Of a stretch of 38,875 bases of DNA, positions 23,692 through 33,535 are shown piece by piece; the stretch's first letter is position 1; each line of letters begins with the position of its first letter. Position numbers and translations under genes: made by a program. The notes under the pieces were generated by a model, which searched no databases, was not told the DNA's origin, and was given only the letters and a program-made list of their open reading frames with translations. Source of the DNA: an uncultured bacterium (GTDB lineage Bacteria > Cyanobacteriota > Vampirovibrionia > Gastranaerophilales > Gastranaerophilaceae); assembly GCA_949296245.1 (NCBI GenBank), contig CASFNW010000027.1, positions 1 through 38,875 on the forward strand. Reading direction: 5' to 3'.

Positions 23692-26600
23692 ATGCGTTGT
23701 CTTAAATGCAAAAAAGAAATAGCTGATAACCTTTTAAGATGTAATTTTTGTAATACAAAAGTACAGACAGTATGCCCTGTATGCGGTACTATGAATCCCA
23801 TTACATCCGAGTTTTGTGCGGGCTGCGGATTGCAGCTTTTAAAGTACTGCCCTAAGTGTCATAGTGTAAATCTTCCTGATGCAGAAATCTGCAGGAAATG
23901 TCATACTGAATTTGAAAGGGAACAAGGCTCAATAAGCATAGTTGATTTAAAACAAATTCAAGAAACATCAACCCCAAAAGACATTAACAATCAAAATGAC
24001 ACTAATTCCGGTATTATAACTGACAGTAATAATTTAAATTTTTCTGATAATTCATCCGTACAGACAGAAAATGACGATATTTTTACGGTTGAAAAACTTT
24101 CTGATTACGAGCTTATAAATATTGAAGAAAATGAAAATTTAGATGAAATACATAGGGAAGAAGAATCAGAACCAAACGAAGAATTGACCAATGATTTGCT
24201 GTCAATCGCAGATGATATTGATATAATTTCACAAAGCTTGGAAAAAGAGAATCTTACGCCAGAGCCTGTGATAAATAAAGCTGTATTAAAATCAGATACC
24301 CCGGCAGAACCATTGGCCGAGAAAGAATTGTCCGAAGAAACACCTGCGGATAAACAAAAACACGAAAACGAAGACACAGCTGCATCTGAAACTCAACACG
24401 ATATTACTGAAAGTGTAACAAATACTGAAGAAAATAACAGCAATACTAATGAGAAAATATCTGCAGAAGAAATTCCAGAACCTGTAGATTTAAAAGATTT
24501 GTCAGCAGAAGAAATAAATGCATTCGACCAGATGAAATGCAAAAACAGAATAGTTGATGCACTAAGAAACCCTCACAAACTTATTGTCGGTTTGAGTGCC
24601 CCGGAAGGCAGCGGTAAATCAACTGTTTTAAAATATCTGTTCGGCGATTTAATGCACCAGAATTATGCCTGGTTCTGGGGAGAATGCAGTGCAAATTCTC
24701 AAATAAGTCCTTTTGGCATTTTTCAGGAAATGATTCTGACATTTTTTAATATGCCGAATTTTTCAAATATGTCAGATGACTTCTTAAAGCAGGCAAAACA
24801 AATGCTATCAGCTACGCTTCCGGAATTTAGCCAGGAGGAAATTTTATTATTGTTTAATTTCCTGTACCCGACACTTACTTCACATTTCGAGGATATTTTA
24901 ATAAATAAAGACAAAACCTTTGCATTGCTCGAAAAGCTGATTCTTCAAATTTCACAAAAAGCTAAACTGATTATTGTAATAGATGATTTTGATATGATAG
25001 ACGGAGCTTCTTATGCCTTCTTATCAAATTTTATTGAAAAAGGAAATCTCTGCGATAACATAAAACTGATTGTTACATATAAGGACAATCGATTGACACA
25101 AGGGTATTTCTATTCGGAAAAACTTGCACAAAACCAGTATGAGGACCTCAGGCTCACACCTCTCAACCTAAAAGATGCCGATAATCTTATAAAAATGTAT
25201 CTAAATGGTTTTAACCCTCTGCCGGAGCCTGTTTTTGAAATTATATATGAGTATTCAAACGGAAACTGCGCGTATTTAGAACAAATGCTTGTTCTGTTTA
25301 ATGAGAATAAAGCTTTTGGTAATGAGGCTAATAAAATAAAATACAGACAAACTTCTTTAGAAGCTAACCTACCCAAAAATTTACATGACATACTTGCACT
25401 CAGACTCAATTACCTGCAGCAAAAATTTCCGTTGTGTTTCAGAACATTATGCACAGCTGCTATTATGGGCAACAAGTTTAATGTAAAACTATTAGAAATT
25501 ATTATGAAACTCAAACCTGATGAATTCCAGAATGTTTTACAGCTTTTAACTGACTTTGCTTACATAACCCAGTTTAATAACAATATTTATGAGTTTAAAA
25601 ATACACTTATATGGAAATATGTCTATGAAAAGGCAAAGACAAGCAAAGACTTTGTGCTTTTGAACGAAAAAATATTTGATATTATAAATATGTTTACACT
25701 CTCAAGCAATGCGCTGAAGGCGCTTGTTGCACAGAGCTTAAATCAGAAACTTCTTGCACTTAACATCTGGACAGACAATATCAAACTCTGTGCATATCTT
25801 GGAGATGAGTATCTCTGGACGCTTTCTCAAAAACAGTGTTTGAGAATTGCGCAGGAAATAAATCCTGAAAATAACGATATTATTGTTAATAATATATATG
25901 AGCGTCTTGGGAAATTACTCTATATCTCAAGACCTACAGAAGCAATATCCTATTTATCTGTTGCAATCAACAATGCAATAAAAGTAAGCAACCGACCAAA
26001 AATCATTGAACTTTCCGGCTATTTATCAAAGAGCTGCTCTCTGACAGGCAACTATAACGGGGTTATAGAAGCGGTTGATACGGTTTTGTCTTTGATAGAA
26101 AATCAAGAAAACAAGCTGGAATGCGCTTTAATAAAGTATAAAAAACTAAAAGCAATGTTTTGCATAGGTAATGCGGAAGAAATATATAATCTTGCCAGCA
26201 GTGAAATCATCCCTATTGTCGAGCAGGCACTTTCCGGTCTTATACCGAACAATAATATCTCAATGGACATTATCTATGAAACCTGGCTTGAATGTAATCT
26301 TACCGTTGCAATGTCTCTGATATCACAGGGCAATAATAAATGTTTTGCAATTTTAAAAGTCATTGATGAAATAGTTGCAAAAAATAACGTTACAAACAAA
26401 AATTATCTGCATCGTGTACAGCTCGCAAAAGCTCTGGCTAATAGTGTTTTAGGAAATATTAAAAAATCAGATGATATTCTTATTACATTCAGTCAGGAAA
26501 CAACAAAAGAAATACTCGAACCCGATGTTATATCCATGTGGAATTTCATTAACATTTTAAACAAGATATACAAACAGGATTGGGCAAATATAAAAGAGGA

Positions 26601-27231
26601 TATGTATTCTGTTGCAACATTTGCAAATAATTATAATGACGTTCTTGTTAAAAATATGCTGAAAGTATTTCTTGGCAAAGTACTGCAGGAAGAAGGAAAC
26701 CTGTCAAAAGCTCTTGAAATCTTTAATGAACAGGTCACAATATTTGCAAAAGAAAAAATTGCAATAGGTGCAATGCTTTGCTGGTATTATATAGCTAAAC
26801 TTACCCTAGTAACTGACGGCAGTGACAAGGCTCTTGATATTGCAATGAAAGCTCTTGATGTTGCGAAAAATCCAAAAATCTCAAATTACTATTTCATGGT
26901 GCTGTACAAAAAACTTATTGCGGAAATATTCCTGATAAAAGGTGATATGGAAGCTGCAAAAATGTATATAGAAAAAGGCTTGATGATTGTAAAACAATAC
27001 GATATGAAGCTTTTAAAAATATCACTCTACCAGCTGTATGCAAAATATCTTGAGGAAATGGTCTCTAAAAAACCTCAAAATAAAGCAAATTATGCACATA
27101 ATGCAATAGAAGCTTACAAAAAGGCTCTTGCTATGACAAATGATATGGATATACCAAATATTCAGGCTGATATAAACAAAAACCTTGCCTCATTTAAAGC
27201 TTTTTGTCAATTGAATCAGATTAAATATTAA
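23692..27231 (+). CDS. Zinc-ribbon P-loop ATPase with TPR-like repeats (STAND/AAA type)
   Basis: A 1179-residue cytoplasmic protein. Three four-cysteine zinc ribbons open it (C3/C6/C17/C20, C28/C31/C42/C45, C53/C56/C67/C70). An acidic linker (about 75-275) resembles that of the upstream transmembrane protein. The ATPase domain (about 285-560) has Walker A ending G308-K309-S-T in APEGSGKST and Walker B IIVIDDFD (D431/D432). The rest is helical repeats of TPR type (for example [39 protein letters not shown]). This is the architecture of STAND/MalT-like signalling ATPases, but without a visible effector domain. No ribosome site; own promoter. It probably belongs to the same signalling group as the two upstream genes. 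Confidence 0.85.
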   Translation: MRCLKCKKEIADNLLRCNFCNTKVQTVCPVCGTMNPITSEFCAGCGLQLLKYCPKCHSVNLPDAEICRKCHTEFEREQGSISIVDLKQIQETSTPKDINNQNDTNSGIITDSNNLNFSDNSSVQTENDDIFTVEKLSDYELINIEENENLDEIHREEESEPNEELTNDLLSIADDIDIISQSLEKENLTPEPVINKAVLKSDTPAEPLAEKELSEETPADKQKHENEDTAASETQHDITESVTNTEENNSNTNEKISAEEIPEPVDLKDLSAEEINAFDQMKCKNRIVDALRNPHKLIVGLSAPEGSGKSTVLKYLFGDLMHQNYAWFWGECSANSQISPFGIFQEMILTFFNMPNFSNMSDDFLKQAKQMLSATLPEFSQEEILLLFNFLYPTLTSHFEDILINKDKTFALLEKLILQISQKAKLIIVIDDFDMIDGASYAFLSNFIEKGNLCDNIKLIVTYKDNRLTQGYFYSEKLAQNQYEDLRLTPLNLKDADNLIKMYLNGFNPLPEPVFEIIYEYSNGNCAYLEQMLVLFNENKAFGNEANKIKYRQTSLEANLPKNLHDILALRLNYLQQKFPLCFRTLCTAAIMGNKFNVKLLEIIMKLKPDEFQNVLQLLTDFAYITQFNNNIYEFKNTLIWKYVYEKAKTSKDFVLLNEKIFDIINMFTLSSNALKALVAQSLNQKLLALNIWTDNIKLCAYLGDEYLWTLSQKQCLRIAQEINPENNDIIVNNIYERLGKLLYISRPTEAISYLSVAINNAIKVSNRPKIIELSGYLSKSCSLTGNYNGVIEAVDTVLSLIENQENKLECALIKYKKLKAMFCIGNAEEIYNLASSEIIPIVEQALSGLIPNNNISMDIIYETWLECNLTVAMSLISQGNNKCFAILKVIDEIVAKNNVTNKNYLHRVQLAKALANSVLGNIKKSDDILITFSQETTKEILEPDVISMWNFINILNKIYKQDWANIKEDMYSVATFANNYNDVLVKNMLKVFLGKVLQEEGNLSKALEIFNEQVTIFAKEKIAIGAMLCWYYIAKLTLVTDGSDKALDIAMKALDVAKNPKISNYYFMVLYKKLIAEIFLIKGDMEAAKMYIEKGLMIVKQYDMKLLKISLYQLYAKYLEEMVSKKPQNKANYAHNAIEAYKKALAMTNDMDIPNIQADINKNLASFKAFCQLNQIKY

Positions 27232-28295
27232 TTACCCTGTTCCAGTTTTAAAAGTTTTTCATAGAGTTTTATTTGCTCATCAGAAAGATTTTTCCCTACA
27301 GCAAGATTAATTTTAACATTCAAATTTCCATATCCGCCGGATTTTTTTGGTAAGCCCAGTCCTTTTAAACGTAATACGCTTCCGCCTGTCGTTCTCGGCG
27401 GGATTTTTATATTTATGTTGCCATGAAGCGTAGAAAGTTCTTTTTTAGTTCCGATAACAGCTTCAGCTGGTGTTACTTCAATTGTTTTTGTAAGGTCAGC
27501 ACCGTTTATTGAATATTCTTTGTCTGCAAATTTAACAACAAGGAACAAGTCTCCTTTACTGCCGTCAGCGCCCGATTTTCCTTCGCCTTTTAAACGAATT
27601 TTTTGTCCTTCTTTAACTTCCGGAGGTATTTTTACATTCAAGGTTTTTGAATACGTAACAAAACCCGTTCCGTGGCACTGGCTGCACATAGAACCTACAC
27701 CTGAGCAATTTGTACATTTTTCAAGATTATTAATTTTTACACTGACGGGTTTCTGGTTAAAAATATCCTTTGCGCTGACTTTAATATCATTTGTGATATT
27801 TAAATCAACAGCGGTTTTTTGCTGTCTTTGAGAAGATGCTCTTGATGAACGTGAAGAAAATCCTCCGCCAAAGTCATCATAAAATGAAGACGCTCCTCTT
27901 GAAGAACGTGTTGCTCCGCCGGCAGAAAAACCGCCGCCGAACAAACTGTTGAAGAAATCAGAAAAACCGCCTAAATCTTCAAAGTTTATACCGGATGTGC
28001 TGTATTGATATGCACCTCCGTTACCGCCAAAGCCAAAGTTTTCAAATCCGGGTGGAGGTGTATAATTTGCACCGGCCTGCCAGTTTGACCCGAGACTGTC
28101 ATAGCGGGCACGTTTGTCTTTGTCGCCCAGCACTTCAAAAGCTTCATTTATATCTTTAAATTTTTCAGAGGCTTCCGGTGTTTTATTTACATCAGGGTGA
28201 TACTTTTTTGCCAGTTTACGGTAAGCGGATTTTACCTCTGCCTGCGTGGCATCACGTTTTATTCCAAGTATTTGATAATAATCTTTATATTCCAT
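27228..28295 (-). CDS. DnaJ/CbpA-type Hsp40 co-chaperone with a half zinc finger
   Basis: A 355-residue J protein. The J domain (1-70) has the HPD motif at H33-P34-D35. A Gly/Phe/Ser-rich region (72-160) follows. Then comes a reduced zinc module with only two CxxC pairs, C194/C197 (CTNCSGVG) and C204/C207 (CSQCHGTG), where classical DnaJ has four CxxCxGxG repeats. The C-terminal substrate domains are present ([49 protein letters not shown]). It should stimulate DnaK and deliver clients. The form is intermediate between DnaJ and the zinc-less CbpA. Its stop overlaps the stop of the convergent ATPase gene. No dnaK or grpE nearby. Confidence 0.93.
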   Translation of the reverse strand: MEYKDYYQILGIKRDATQAEVKSAYRKLAKKYHPDVNKTPEASEKFKDINEAFEVLGDKDKRARYDSLGSNWQAGANYTPPPGFENFGFGGNGGAYQYSTSGINFEDLGGFSDFFNSLFGGGFSAGGATRSSRGASSFYDDFGGGFSSRSSRASSQRQQKTAVDLNITNDIKVSAKDIFNQKPVSVKINNLEKCTNCSGVGSMCSQCHGTGFVTYSKTLNVKIPPEVKEGQKIRLKGEGKSGADGSKGDLFLVVKFADKEYSINGADLTKTIEVTPAEAVIGTKKELSTLHGNINIKIPPRTTGGSVLRLKGLGLPKKSGGYGNLNVKINLAVGKNLSDEQIKLYEKLLKLEQGN

Positions 28296-28443
28296 ATATT
28301 GTTATTTGCTCCGTTTATTCTATCTTCATTTTATAACAAAATATGCACTAATTAGTTGATTTTAATTATTTATTAATAAAGTTATTTTTAAATTAGCCGA
28401 TAATGTATATTGTAAATTTACTTGGTTTTCACTAAATAAGCTT

Positions 28444-30435
28444 ATGAAAAAAAATCTCCTCAACTTAGCAGTTGTATTTTTTGTATTTGTCCTGTGTATG
28501 TCGTCAGGGCTGAGGGCTTATGCTTTCGGGAAGAAGGATAAAATAAAAAATGAAACTCAAAAATCTCAGACTGTAAAAACCAGTGATGATAATGAATACT
28601 ATGGATTGCCTGCTATTCCTATACCGGATGGGATATTATCCCAGTCATCATATCAAATCAGTGCAATCAATCCGATGATGGGAGTAAGCCAGACCGGTAT
28701 TTTTTATCCCGGAGGAAGAGGGGCAAACCAGCTTGTTCTTTATACATACAAAAACGGACTGAGAACCGGTACGAATGAGTTTGGAGCAGAAGCCATAGTT
28801 GTGGATGGTACTGTTGTTCAAATCAGCGGTGCTGATTCCATTATTCCAAAAGACGGACTTGTTATAAGCGGTCATGGAAAAGCAAAAACCTGGATGAACG
28901 AAAATTTAACTGTGGGCACTAAAATCTATGTCGATTATAAAACAATGACACTTTATGCATATTTAACAAATGACAGTTTTATTTATGCTACACAGGAAAA
29001 AATAAAAGAAATTGATCAAATGATACGTTATTACAAAGATAACGATATATATTATGATGATTCGGTGGCTCATGATTATATAACAAAGGCTATTGATAAT
29101 CTCAAACAGGCTAACCGTCATCCTGATGATACCCAAAAATATTCATCTATGGCTATCAGTTCCGCAAACAAAGCCATGCAGTATGCGCTTCCTTATTATA
29201 AAAATGAATTTAAAGGAGTATGGCTTCGTCCTACAGAAAAATCAAGAGGTGAAATAGAAAAAACGCTTAATAAAGTTAAAAAATACGGAATCGAAACAGT
29301 ATTTTTAGAAACATATTATCAGGGAAAAACAATATTCCCGTCCGAGACTTTTGCAAAATACGGTGTACAGCCGCAAAGGCCGGAATTTATAGGATTTGAC
29401 CCGCTGCAAATCTGGATAGAAGAAGCTCATAAAAGAGGGCTCAAGATATACATATGGTTTGAAACCTACTACGCAGGGCCTGAAAATCCTATGAAAAATC
29501 CTATGAATGTTATATCTGTTTATCCAAAATGGGCTAACAAAACAAAAATGAAATACAATTCTCCGACTCCTGTATCTTCATTATCAGAGCATAACGGATA
29601 CTTTCTTGATCCTGCAAATCCTGAGGTACAGACATATCTTTTGACACTTCTTGAAGAAATAATAACAAGATACAAACCGGATGGAATAAATCTGGATTAT
29701 ATCAGATACCCTCAGTCTATCAGTGCAAAATTTGCAGGATATGAACTCTCTAACTGGGGGTATACGGAATATGCCAGAAACGAATTTAAAGCCGCAATGA
29801 ACGTAGACCCTGTAGATATACAATACGGTACACCACAGTGGGATGCCTGGGCAAAATACCGCCAGAATAAAGTTACAAGTTTTGTATTTAAAGCCAAAAA
29901 GCTAACATCAAAATATAATATTCCCCTCACTGCCGTAATATTCCCTGACAGATTAAACAGTATGGAAGTAAAAATGCAGGATTGGAAAACATGGTCAGAC
30001 AACAATTATATTGATGCATTTACTCCTCTTATACTTACCTGTGATAAAGATACCGCAGTGTATTTAATAAGTGATATAAGACAGAATTCAAAACCTTCTA
30101 CAAAGATTTATCCCGGTCTTTTTGTTGCATTTATGAACGGAAAACCTGATGACCTGCTTCGCCAGCTGCATGAAAGCAGAAAACTAAAAACCTCGGGTAT
30201 TGTTTTATTTGACTTTGCTCATCTGGATGAAAAATACACGGATGTTCTTTTAACAAATGCATTTACCCCAAGCACTCCGTCTCAGACAACATTGTCAACA
30301 CAAAGTACTGCTGCAAAACAAGCAAAAAAAGAAAAAAAGAAAAAATTCTTATGGTTTAAACGCAAAAACAAAGAGCTTACCAATGCATCTTATGTGCCTA
30401 AGACAAAGCTTGCAAAGACAACAGTAAAAAAATAA
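28444..30435 (+). CDS. Secreted GHL10-type glycosyl hydrolase-like protein
   Basis: A 663-residue exported protein with a signal peptide (1-27, ending RAYA). Residues about 80-180 form a beta-rich N-terminal domain (TNEFGAEAIVVDGTVVQISG, PKDGLVISGHGKAKTWM). A helical spacer (about 185-255) precedes the TIM-barrel glycosyl-hydrolase-like-10 domain (about 258-600): FKGVWLRPTEKS, YGIETVFLETYYQGKTIFPS, AHKRGLKIYIWFETYYAG, DGINLDYIRYPQ with candidate catalytic acids, and SGIVLFDFAHL. The C-terminal 50 residues are Thr/Ser then Lys-rich, possibly wall- or membrane-binding. Family members act on, or are suspected to act on, cell-wall or surface polysaccharides. Widely found in cyanobacteria. No ribosome site seen before the ATG. 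Confidence 0.9.
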   Translation: MKKNLLNLAVVFFVFVLCMSSGLRAYAFGKKDKIKNETQKSQTVKTSDDNEYYGLPAIPIPDGILSQSSYQISAINPMMGVSQTGIFYPGGRGANQLVLYTYKNGLRTGTNEFGAEAIVVDGTVVQISGADSIIPKDGLVISGHGKAKTWMNENLTVGTKIYVDYKTMTLYAYLTNDSFIYATQEKIKEIDQMIRYYKDNDIYYDDSVAHDYITKAIDNLKQANRHPDDTQKYSSMAISSANKAMQYALPYYKNEFKGVWLRPTEKSRGEIEKTLNKVKKYGIETVFLETYYQGKTIFPSETFAKYGVQPQRPEFIGFDPLQIWIEEAHKRGLKIYIWFETYYAGPENPMKNPMNVISVYPKWANKTKMKYNSPTPVSSLSEHNGYFLDPANPEVQTYLLTLLEEIITRYKPDGINLDYIRYPQSISAKFAGYELSNWGYTEYARNEFKAAMNVDPVDIQYGTPQWDAWAKYRQNKVTSFVFKAKKLTSKYNIPLTAVIFPDRLNSMEVKMQDWKTWSDNNYIDAFTPLILTCDKDTAVYLISDIRQNSKPSTKIYPGLFVAFMNGKPDDLLRQLHESRKLKTSGIVLFDFAHLDEKYTDVLLTNAFTPSTPSQTTLSTQSTAAKQAKKEKKKKFLWFKRKNKELTNASYVPKTKLAKTTVKK

Positions 30436-30440
30436 TATTT

Positions 30441-30821
30441 TTAAAAATCAGTATAAGATTCTCTTTCCGTGGTTCTTTTAACTGTTTCTTTAAGTGAGTC
30501 AATTATGTCTGCCAGTTTATTGACACTTTTAGGCAAATTTAAAAACTTTTTCGTGTCTTCTAATGAACCTGTTTTGATAAGAGTATAGGCATTAGCTCCT
30601 TTATCATTTTTAAGCTCAACTTTCACGAGAGTCTGATCCCCCTTGCTAATGCTTGAAATATATGCTTTATTGCCGATTTCCGCAATATCAACAGGCTCTT
30701 TATGACCTGCTTTAATATTGTTTTTAGCAAGGTTTAAACAAGCTTTTTTGATACTTTTTATTTCGTTAGTAGTTGCCTTAAAATTAACATAACTATCATT
30801 CAGCTGCAGATTATTATTCAT
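30441..30821 (-). CDS. Small protein downstream of the RelA/SpoT-like gene; possible partner
   Basis: A 126-residue, Lys-rich soluble protein with AAGGAA eight bases before its ATG. The N-terminus has the recurring strand-like SYVNFKATTNEIK motif. The middle (AEIGNKAYISSISKGDQTLVKVELKNDKGANAYTLIKTG) reads as a small antiparallel beta-sheet, and the C-terminus is a charged helix (VNKLADIIDSLKETVKRTTERES). It lies 80 bp downstream of, and on the same strand as, the synthetase-like gene, so the two may be co-transcribed. An antitoxin or regulator role is possible; no antitoxin family is recognised. Confidence 0.65.
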   Translation of the reverse strand: MNNNLQLNDSYVNFKATTNEIKSIKKACLNLAKNNIKAGHKEPVDIAEIGNKAYISSISKGDQTLVKVELKNDKGANAYTLIKTGSLEDTKKFLNLPKSVNKLADIIDSLKETVKRTTERESYTDF

Positions 30822-30901
30822 GGTTTAATTCCTTATTTTATGATTATTTTAATACCTGTAAATAATATTTTTTTCTTTATCGCATCAAATTGTAACATAT
30901 A

Positions 30902-31915
30902 TTAATCATGTAAAAGTTTTAAAATATTTTCGACCTTTAATATTTCCGGATATCCCTGCGGAAACTCAGGATATACCGGCTCAGCAAGATTTTTTACTTC
31001 TGCTTCTCTAAAAGAATTCCAAAGCTTATTCAAATATTTTTCTGAAAAGTCTTCTGCCGTACGGTCTGACTTTCTTTGTAAAACCTCTTTATATGCTTTT
31101 TGAATCTCCAGTGCGAGTTTCTTTTGTTCAGGTGTATATTCAGACATATCAAGAGGTTTGCCCTGACGCATGTCATATAAAATATGCTCAACATCGCCCC
31201 ATTTTGTTGTATGTATACCGCCAACCTGTATCTCAGTATTAACACCGTTAATGCGTCCATTTATGTTGGTTCTCGTATATCCCGAAGGTTTGGCTGTAAA
31301 AGCAGCAATTGTTTCTTTCTGCTTGCCCAACGAGGTTCTATACCTAAGCTCTGCAAATCTATCGCGTATTGCCTCGTTGCCGTAAGGTTTAATTCCCTTT
31401 CCGTAATAATCTTCAAATCCTGTTAAACTGAATGTCTTGGGATTATTCTTTTGAGCATTCAAAATGCTGTCATAAACTCTCCAGGAATTTTCACGGCCGC
31501 CCTTTTTTTCACTTTGTAATATAAATCTGATACCGAAAGAATCACCAACCAGCTCTTTTGTTCCCCCGCCGAGAATAACTTCATATATTTTTTCTTTGGA
31601 AGCATCATAGCCGTCTTTTTGAAATCCTTTAAAATTTTTTTGAATCTTGGCTGCCGTAGAACCAACACCTTTAACACGAGGTTTTACAATAGCATCTGCG
31701 CCTGAATATTGAAGTATATCATCAGCTATTTTTTCTAATTCCTTTGATATCTCTGTCGTTTCATTCACTATCCGGCGTGCGCTCTGCCTTGCAACATTAG
31801 GTTTGCTCATTGTTGCGCAAAATGCATCAAACATTGTACCCGCTTTTGCACCCGAAGTTCTTGTCGTGTAAACTATTTTACCGAGAGTATAAACACTTTG
31901 GACTAAATTAACCAT
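30902..31915 (-). CDS. RelA/SpoT-like nucleotide pyrophosphokinase domain protein
   Basis: A 337-residue protein. Residues about 75-250 match the RelA/SpoT synthetase fold: R80-x-K82-x3-S86-x3-K90 (ATP site), D125-x2-G128-x-R130 in GDSFGIRFIL (metal site), GYTRTNING in place of the usual GYxxxH, E228 in NTEIQV (catalytic Glu) and IHTTKWGDVEHILYD (H235, E243, H244). No HD hydrolase, TGS or ACT domain is present, so it is a stand-alone synthetase, as in small alarmone synthetases, toxic SAS enzymes or tRNA-modifying relatives. The N-terminal 70 residues and the helical C-terminus (about 260-337) are not of known type. AAGGAT lies before the ATG. Confidence 0.82.
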   Translation of the reverse strand: MVNLVQSVYTLGKIVYTTRTSGAKAGTMFDAFCATMSKPNVARQSARRIVNETTEISKELEKIADDILQYSGADAIVKPRVKGVGSTAAKIQKNFKGFQKDGYDASKEKIYEVILGGGTKELVGDSFGIRFILQSEKKGGRENSWRVYDSILNAQKNNPKTFSLTGFEDYYGKGIKPYGNEAIRDRFAELRYRTSLGKQKETIAAFTAKPSGYTRTNINGRINGVNTEIQVGGIHTTKWGDVEHILYDMRQGKPLDMSEYTPEQKKLALEIQKAYKEVLQRKSDRTAEDFSEKYLNKLWNSFREAEVKNLAEPVYPEFPQGYPEILKVENILKLLHD

Positions 31916-32054
31916 AACCTATCCTTATAAAAACCAACCTTATATCTATAAAGTATTTTTATAAATAATAATTGATTATAGTTACCCAATCAGGTTACAA
32001 ATGTTTACCTTTGTTTTATACTTATAAAAAATATTACATTACCGGGGAGTTTTT

Positions 32055-33119
32055 ATGAAAAATATGAAAAAAGTAATTATAACAGCCTTATTAACAATAA
32101 TTTTTATCGGAGGCAGTTTTGTTTGTGCAAAAACAAAAAACAACTCTGTGGAGATGCTTCCAGCTTTTTCTTCAGAATTTAAACAGCAGGACAGACTGTG
32201 GGTGGCAACATTTCAGCTTGCATGGAACGAGTTTATGAACAATATCGTTAAAGGTTATATTATGTTTAACGGAGGAACTCCTCAGAACGTAAAAATATTG
32301 AACCGTCAGGAATTTAAAAAGAATATGCTCTCTGATGATTCTTATTACACAGCATACGGCAGAACAAGCCTTGCTCTAAAAAAGCAGATTGAAGATGCTA
32401 TATGGAACAAATTCGGAGAAAAAAGCGAACTTTTAGACAATATAAACTGGAATGACCCAACAAATGCTTATCTTATCTATTCTATGTTGTTAAAAGATTT
32501 TAAATTCACAACAAGATTCGATATTCTCGGCGTGGAAAAATTTGCAAGAAGCAAACAAAAAGTTCAGTATTTTGGAATTGATAAAAATAGTTCTCAAAAC
32601 CTTTATGACGGAGTGAATGTTCTTTTTTACAACAACAGATTTGATTATGCAGTTTCTTTAAAATCAGATAAAGACGAAGTTATTCTGTACAGAACAAACC
32701 TGAATTTTAATTTTGAAGATTTATACAATGATTTAAAAATAAAATCACAGAAATACAAAGGCAGCAAAAAATTTGTTGCAGGTGACAAGCTCAAAGTTCC
32801 TTTTATAAGCCTGAAAGCAAAAACAAGCTATCCGGAATTGTGCAACAAAGAAATCCTTCATACAAACAAACTCTATATTTCACAGGCGCTGCAGACAGCA
32901 GACTTTAATCTGAACAATACCGGTGTAAAACTCAAAAGTGAAGCAATTATGGATATAAAAGTAATGTCTATGCCTTTGACAGTAAAACAAAAAGGAAGAA
33001 ATTTCTTCTTTAACAACACATTTGTAATATTTATGAAAGAGAAAAATCAATCACAGCCTTATTTTGCAATGCGTGTAAGAGATATCGATTTGTACAAATA
33101 TACGGGAGAAGCCAGATAA
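32055..33119 (+). CDS. Secreted protein of unknown type, weakly serpin-like C-terminus
   Basis: A 354-residue exported protein with a signal peptide (1-25, ending FVCA) and GGGGAG seven bases before the ATG. The mature part is mixed alpha/beta. The C-terminal end (RNFFFNNTFVIFMKEKNQSQPYFAMRVRDIDLY) resembles the last strands of serpins, and VKLKSEAIMDIKV sits where a reactive-centre hinge would be, but the hinge sequence is not canonical and the N-terminal half is hard to match, so this is only a weak hint. Its stop overlaps the start of the next gene (TAATG), so both are on one transcript. Confidence 0.72.
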   Translation: MKNMKKVIITALLTIIFIGGSFVCAKTKNNSVEMLPAFSSEFKQQDRLWVATFQLAWNEFMNNIVKGYIMFNGGTPQNVKILNRQEFKKNMLSDDSYYTAYGRTSLALKKQIEDAIWNKFGEKSELLDNINWNDPTNAYLIYSMLLKDFKFTTRFDILGVEKFARSKQKVQYFGIDKNSSQNLYDGVNVLFYNNRFDYAVSLKSDKDEVILYRTNLNFNFEDLYNDLKIKSQKYKGSKKFVAGDKLKVPFISLKAKTSYPELCNKEILHTNKLYISQALQTADFNLNNTGVKLKSEAIMDIKVMSMPLTVKQKGRNFFFNNTFVIFMKEKNQSQPYFAMRVRDIDLYKYTGEAR

Positions 33120-33535
33120 TGACGGTTTATACTGAAAATTTTACAATTAATACACACGGATTTACGGATATCATAGATATCACACAAAAGGTCAAATCAG
33201 CTGTATATCAGCACAATCTGAAAAACGGCTGTGTCGTTGTTGCTCTGCCGGGGAGCACTGCATCAATCACCACAATAGAATACGAACCGGGTCTTATAAA
33301 AGATTTGCCTGATATTCTGGATGAAATAGCTCCAATGGACAAAAGTTATCATCATGATGATACATGGCATGACGGAAACGGCTATGCACATGTCAGAGCA
33401 GCGCTTTTAGGCAGCTCCGTGACCGTTCCTTTGATAGACGGAGCATTGCTGTTAGGCACCTGGCAGCAAATTGTGCTTATTGATTTTGACAACAAACCCC
33501 GTGCAAGACACATATATGTTCAAATTATTACGTAG
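33119..33535 (+). CDS. YjbQ/UPF0047-family protein
   Basis: A 138-residue single-domain protein of the UPF0047 family, whose E. coli member YjbQ has been linked to a weak thiamin phosphate synthase activity. Family hallmarks: GCVVVALPGSTASITTIEYEPGL, the metal-binding set H78/H79-DDTWH84-D-GNGYAH91, and LGSSVTVPLIDGALLLGTWQQIVLIDFD. The ATG overlaps the preceding stop (TAATG), implying translational coupling to the secreted protein gene. Its last eight bases overlap the end of the convergent radical-SAM gene. Confidence 0.93.
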   Translation: MTVYTENFTINTHGFTDIIDITQKVKSAVYQHNLKNGCVVVALPGSTASITTIEYEPGLIKDLPDILDEIAPMDKSYHHDDTWHDGNGYAHVRAALLGSSVTVPLIDGALLLGTWQQIVLIDFDNKPRARHIYVQIIT

